DNA of 52,732 nucleotides from positions 1 through 52,732 of the forward strand of contig JAHDEE010000003.1 in the NCBI GenBank assembly GCA_020629005.1, written 5' to 3'. Of the stretch, positions 51,174 through 52,732 are shown in pieces. Under the pieces are notes generated by a model. The model ran no database searches. It saw only the letters and a program-made list of their open reading frames with translations, and was not told where the DNA came from. The position numbers were made by a program, and so were the translations under genes. Source of the stretch: Chitinophagales bacterium. Lineage in GTDB: Bacteria > Bacteroidota > Bacteroidia > Chitinophagales > UBA2359. Numbering within the stretch: position 1 is the stretch's first letter; each line of letters opens with the position of its first letter.

Positions 51174-52732
51174 TTAATCCAGTATCACGATTCTTTCGAC
51201 AAGTTCAGTCTCACCGATAGTCATTTTGACCAGGTATACTCCAGCTACCAGTTGGGAATTGCTGAATGGAAGTTGGTAATCCCGATTTGCCTGAGCCTCG
51301 CCTTCAAATACGGTCTCGAGCAGCCTTCCAGAAACATCGAAGACTTCAATGGTAACCTCTGAAGCTTCCTGAACAGAGTATGAAATGGTAGTCTGTTCTG
51401 CAAAAGGATTCGGGAATATCCCGAGGCTTCCCGTTTGCTCAGTCTTGAGACGTCCGGATCTGCGATCTTTCGGTACCCAGTACCAGCCTTCAGAGACCTG
51501 CGTACCGCAGCTCACTGTGACTTCATAGAATCCAGATGTCAATCCTCCTATGTCTTCAGCATTTGAAGTGAAACCTCCTGGGCCGGTCCATTCATAAGTG
51601 TATGGGCCGCCGCCGCATCCAACGACAGTAATGTCAATTGCTCCATTCTGAATGCTGGCACTCTCTCCAGTGATAGCAAAGGCATCGATGTCAAGAATAT
51701 CACCGTTAGAACTAACAGAAGCATTTCCTCCTCCTGCTCCAGAATCATTTGTAAATATAAGCGCAGTAGTCACGCAACCATTTGCATCCGTAACGGTAAC
51801 CACCCACTCTGCATTATCCGCATAAATGATAGTAAGCTCTTCATTGTAACCATCAACATCAGATGGACTCACAGACCAACGAACATAACCAGTACGGTCA
51901 AAATCGTAAGTATAAGGAGGGGTGCCGCCGCCAACATTGATTTGATGCGTGTTGTAATAGGCCGGCAAGATTGTTCCATTGCTGCCTTCCGTGGTGTTAG
52001 CTAATGAACCGATGCTGACCATTGTTCCACAGCAATTGTTGGTTGGATCGGTAGGGCAAACGTCCCTACAATCGGGCGTGCCGTCCTGGTCTGTATCTGT
52101 AGGATCATCTACCACGCCGCAACCGCAAATTCCACTTTCGATCTTGTTGGGATCATCCGGGCATTCATCAACGCAGTCTGCTGTGCCGTCGCCGTCTGAA
52201 TCAATGATGGTATTGATACAACCTCCATTACCATCACACTCATCCAAGGTGCAAGGGTCGTTATCATTGCAATCGATCGCAATGAATTGGCAAACACCAC
52301 TCACACAAGAATCATTGGTGCATGGATCATCATCATCGCAAACGATAGCAGTGTAGGTACAAACACCACCTACAAGCTCATCGATTGTGCACGGGTCATT
52401 GTCGTCACAGGCAATGAACTCACAAACTCCGTTTATACAGGTATCAATAGTTTGTGGATCACCGTCATCACAGACGATTGGCGTAAAGACACAATTGCCG
52501 CTGCCATCACAGCTGTCCATAGTGCAAGGGTCGCCGTCGTCACAGGTGATCGGAGTGAACACGCAATTTCCGGCGCTGTCACATTCATCAGTGGTACAAG
52601 GATCGTTGTCGTCACAAACAATTGGGGTAAAGACGCAGTTACCTGTTCCATCACATTCATCCATTGTGCAGGGGTCCCCGTCGTCACAGGTGATCGGAGT
52701 GAACACGCAATTTCCGGCGCTGTCACATTCAT
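51174..52732 (-). CDS. Secreted T9SS protein with Cys/Asp-rich 24-residue repeats (5' end beyond the window)
   Basis: Only the C-terminal part (about 519 residues) is in the window; an internal Met at 52706 is not a real start. Working toward the C-terminus, it has tandem 24-residue repeats of the form CDDGDPCTMDECDGTGNC, resembling the Cys-rich repeats of slime-mould surface proteins. Two thrombospondin type 3-like calcium units follow (DSDGDGTADCVDECPDD, DTDQDGTPDCRDVCP), then SprB/PKD-like modules (GGGTPPYTYDFD, VTVTDANGCVTT, CGGGPYTYEWTGPGG). The end is a type A sorting domain (LGIFPNPFAEQTTISYS to ELVERIVILD). It should be a surface or extracellular protein, probably structural, exported by the T9SS. 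Confidence 0.9.
   Translation of the reverse strand, partial: ECDSAGNCVFTPITCDDGDPCTMDECDGTGNCVFTPIVCDDNDPCTTDECDSAGNCVFTPITCDDGDPCTMDSCDGSGNCVFTPIVCDDGDPQTIDTCINGVCEFIACDDNDPCTIDELVGGVCTYTAIVCDDDDPCTNDSCVSGVCQFIAIDCNDNDPCTLDECDGNGGCINTIIDSDGDGTADCVDECPDDPNKIESGICGCGVVDDPTDTDQDGTPDCRDVCPTDPTNNCCGTMVSIGSLANTTEGSNGTILPAYYNTHQINVGGGTPPYTYDFDRTGYVRWSVSPSDVDGYNEELTIIYADNAEWVVTVTDANGCVTTALIFTNDSGAGGGNASVSSNGDILDIDAFAITGESASIQNGAIDITVVGCGGGPYTYEWTGPGGFTSNAEDIGGLTSGFYEVTVSCGTQVSEGWYWVPKDRRSGRLKTEQTGSLGIFPNPFAEQTTISYSVQEASEVTIEVFDVSGRLLETVFEGEAQANRDYQLPFSNSQLVAGVYLVKMTIGETELVERIVILD
52533..52732 (-). repeat. 72-bp tandem repeats with 144-bp higher-order period
   Basis: The 24-residue protein repeats correspond to 72-bp DNA units. 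52533-52588 is identical to 52677-52732, one 144-base period apart, while the unit between them is more diverged. This shows recent duplication of a two-unit block, and the array continues past the window edge. Confidence 0.85.

Noticed and set aside
52433-52732. Alternative frame through the Cys/Asp repeats
   Set aside because: The frame is an out-of-register reading of the repeat. The T9SS gene in the other frame has a full domain series.

Overview
The window looks like the chromosome of a Bacteroidota bacterium, most likely a gliding or filamentous marine lineage such as Saprospiria. The evidence for the phylum is strong: type IX secretion (T9SS) type A and type B C-terminal sorting domains, a PorP/SprF protein next to a PorE-like OmpA protein, a DUF2851 protein, futalosine-pathway menaquinone synthesis (mqnB), and several -7 boxes of the Bacteroidota form TAnnTTTG. 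Assignment to Saprospiria is an inference from the style of the gene content. No tRNA, rRNA, CRISPR array, transposase or phage gene was seen.

Layout. 1-140 is the C-terminal tail of a CHAT-domain protein. 441-10874 is a minus-strand array of five collagen-like proteins with C-terminal S74-type intramolecular chaperone domains, one of them frameshifted, plus two 172-residue T9SS cargo proteins. 11034-20172 holds two giant paralogous secreted subtilisin-like proteases (S8, LRR, Cys-rich, dockerin-like, T9SS tail). 20629-22221 is an uncharacterised protein, and 23067-25259 a sixth and largest collagen-like protein. 25457-27697 has a TlpA-like thioredoxin protein and a small secreted protein. 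27797-31393 is smc. 31616-40225 is a T9SS/adhesin cluster: PorP/SprF, PorE-like, a pappalysin-like protein with a changed active site, and a 1454-residue PKD protein with a type B sorting domain. 40249-44394 holds DUF2851, a CNNM/DUF21-CBS protein, an AlbA_2 protein and a small DUF4864-like protein. 44483-48721 is housekeeping: a tight ABM-aroB-aroA-nth operon downstream of fabD. 49113-51117 is a PTPS-mqnB-EEP operon. 51174-52732 is the C-terminal part of another secreted T9SS protein with Cys/Asp-rich tandem repeats that runs off the right edge.

How the genes work together. Much of the window encodes cell-surface material. Six related proteins combine a Bacteroidota N-terminal beta domain, Gly-X-Y collagen tracts broken by a Cys-bounded Asp/Asn cassette, and a C-terminal S74 domain with a conserved Ser-Lys pair and coiled coil. 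This design suggests trimeric collagen-like fibres whose C-terminal chaperone nucleates the trimer and may then cut itself off. The neighbouring secreted proteases and T9SS cargo suggest an extracellular-matrix locus; that link is inference.

The most unusual non-coding signal is a family of about 170-185 bp elements, five copies, each starting shortly after a stop codon and always in the same orientation relative to the upstream gene. Their arms differ between copies but remain self-complementary around a conserved core, as expected of a structured 3' element or a mobile palindromic repeat.
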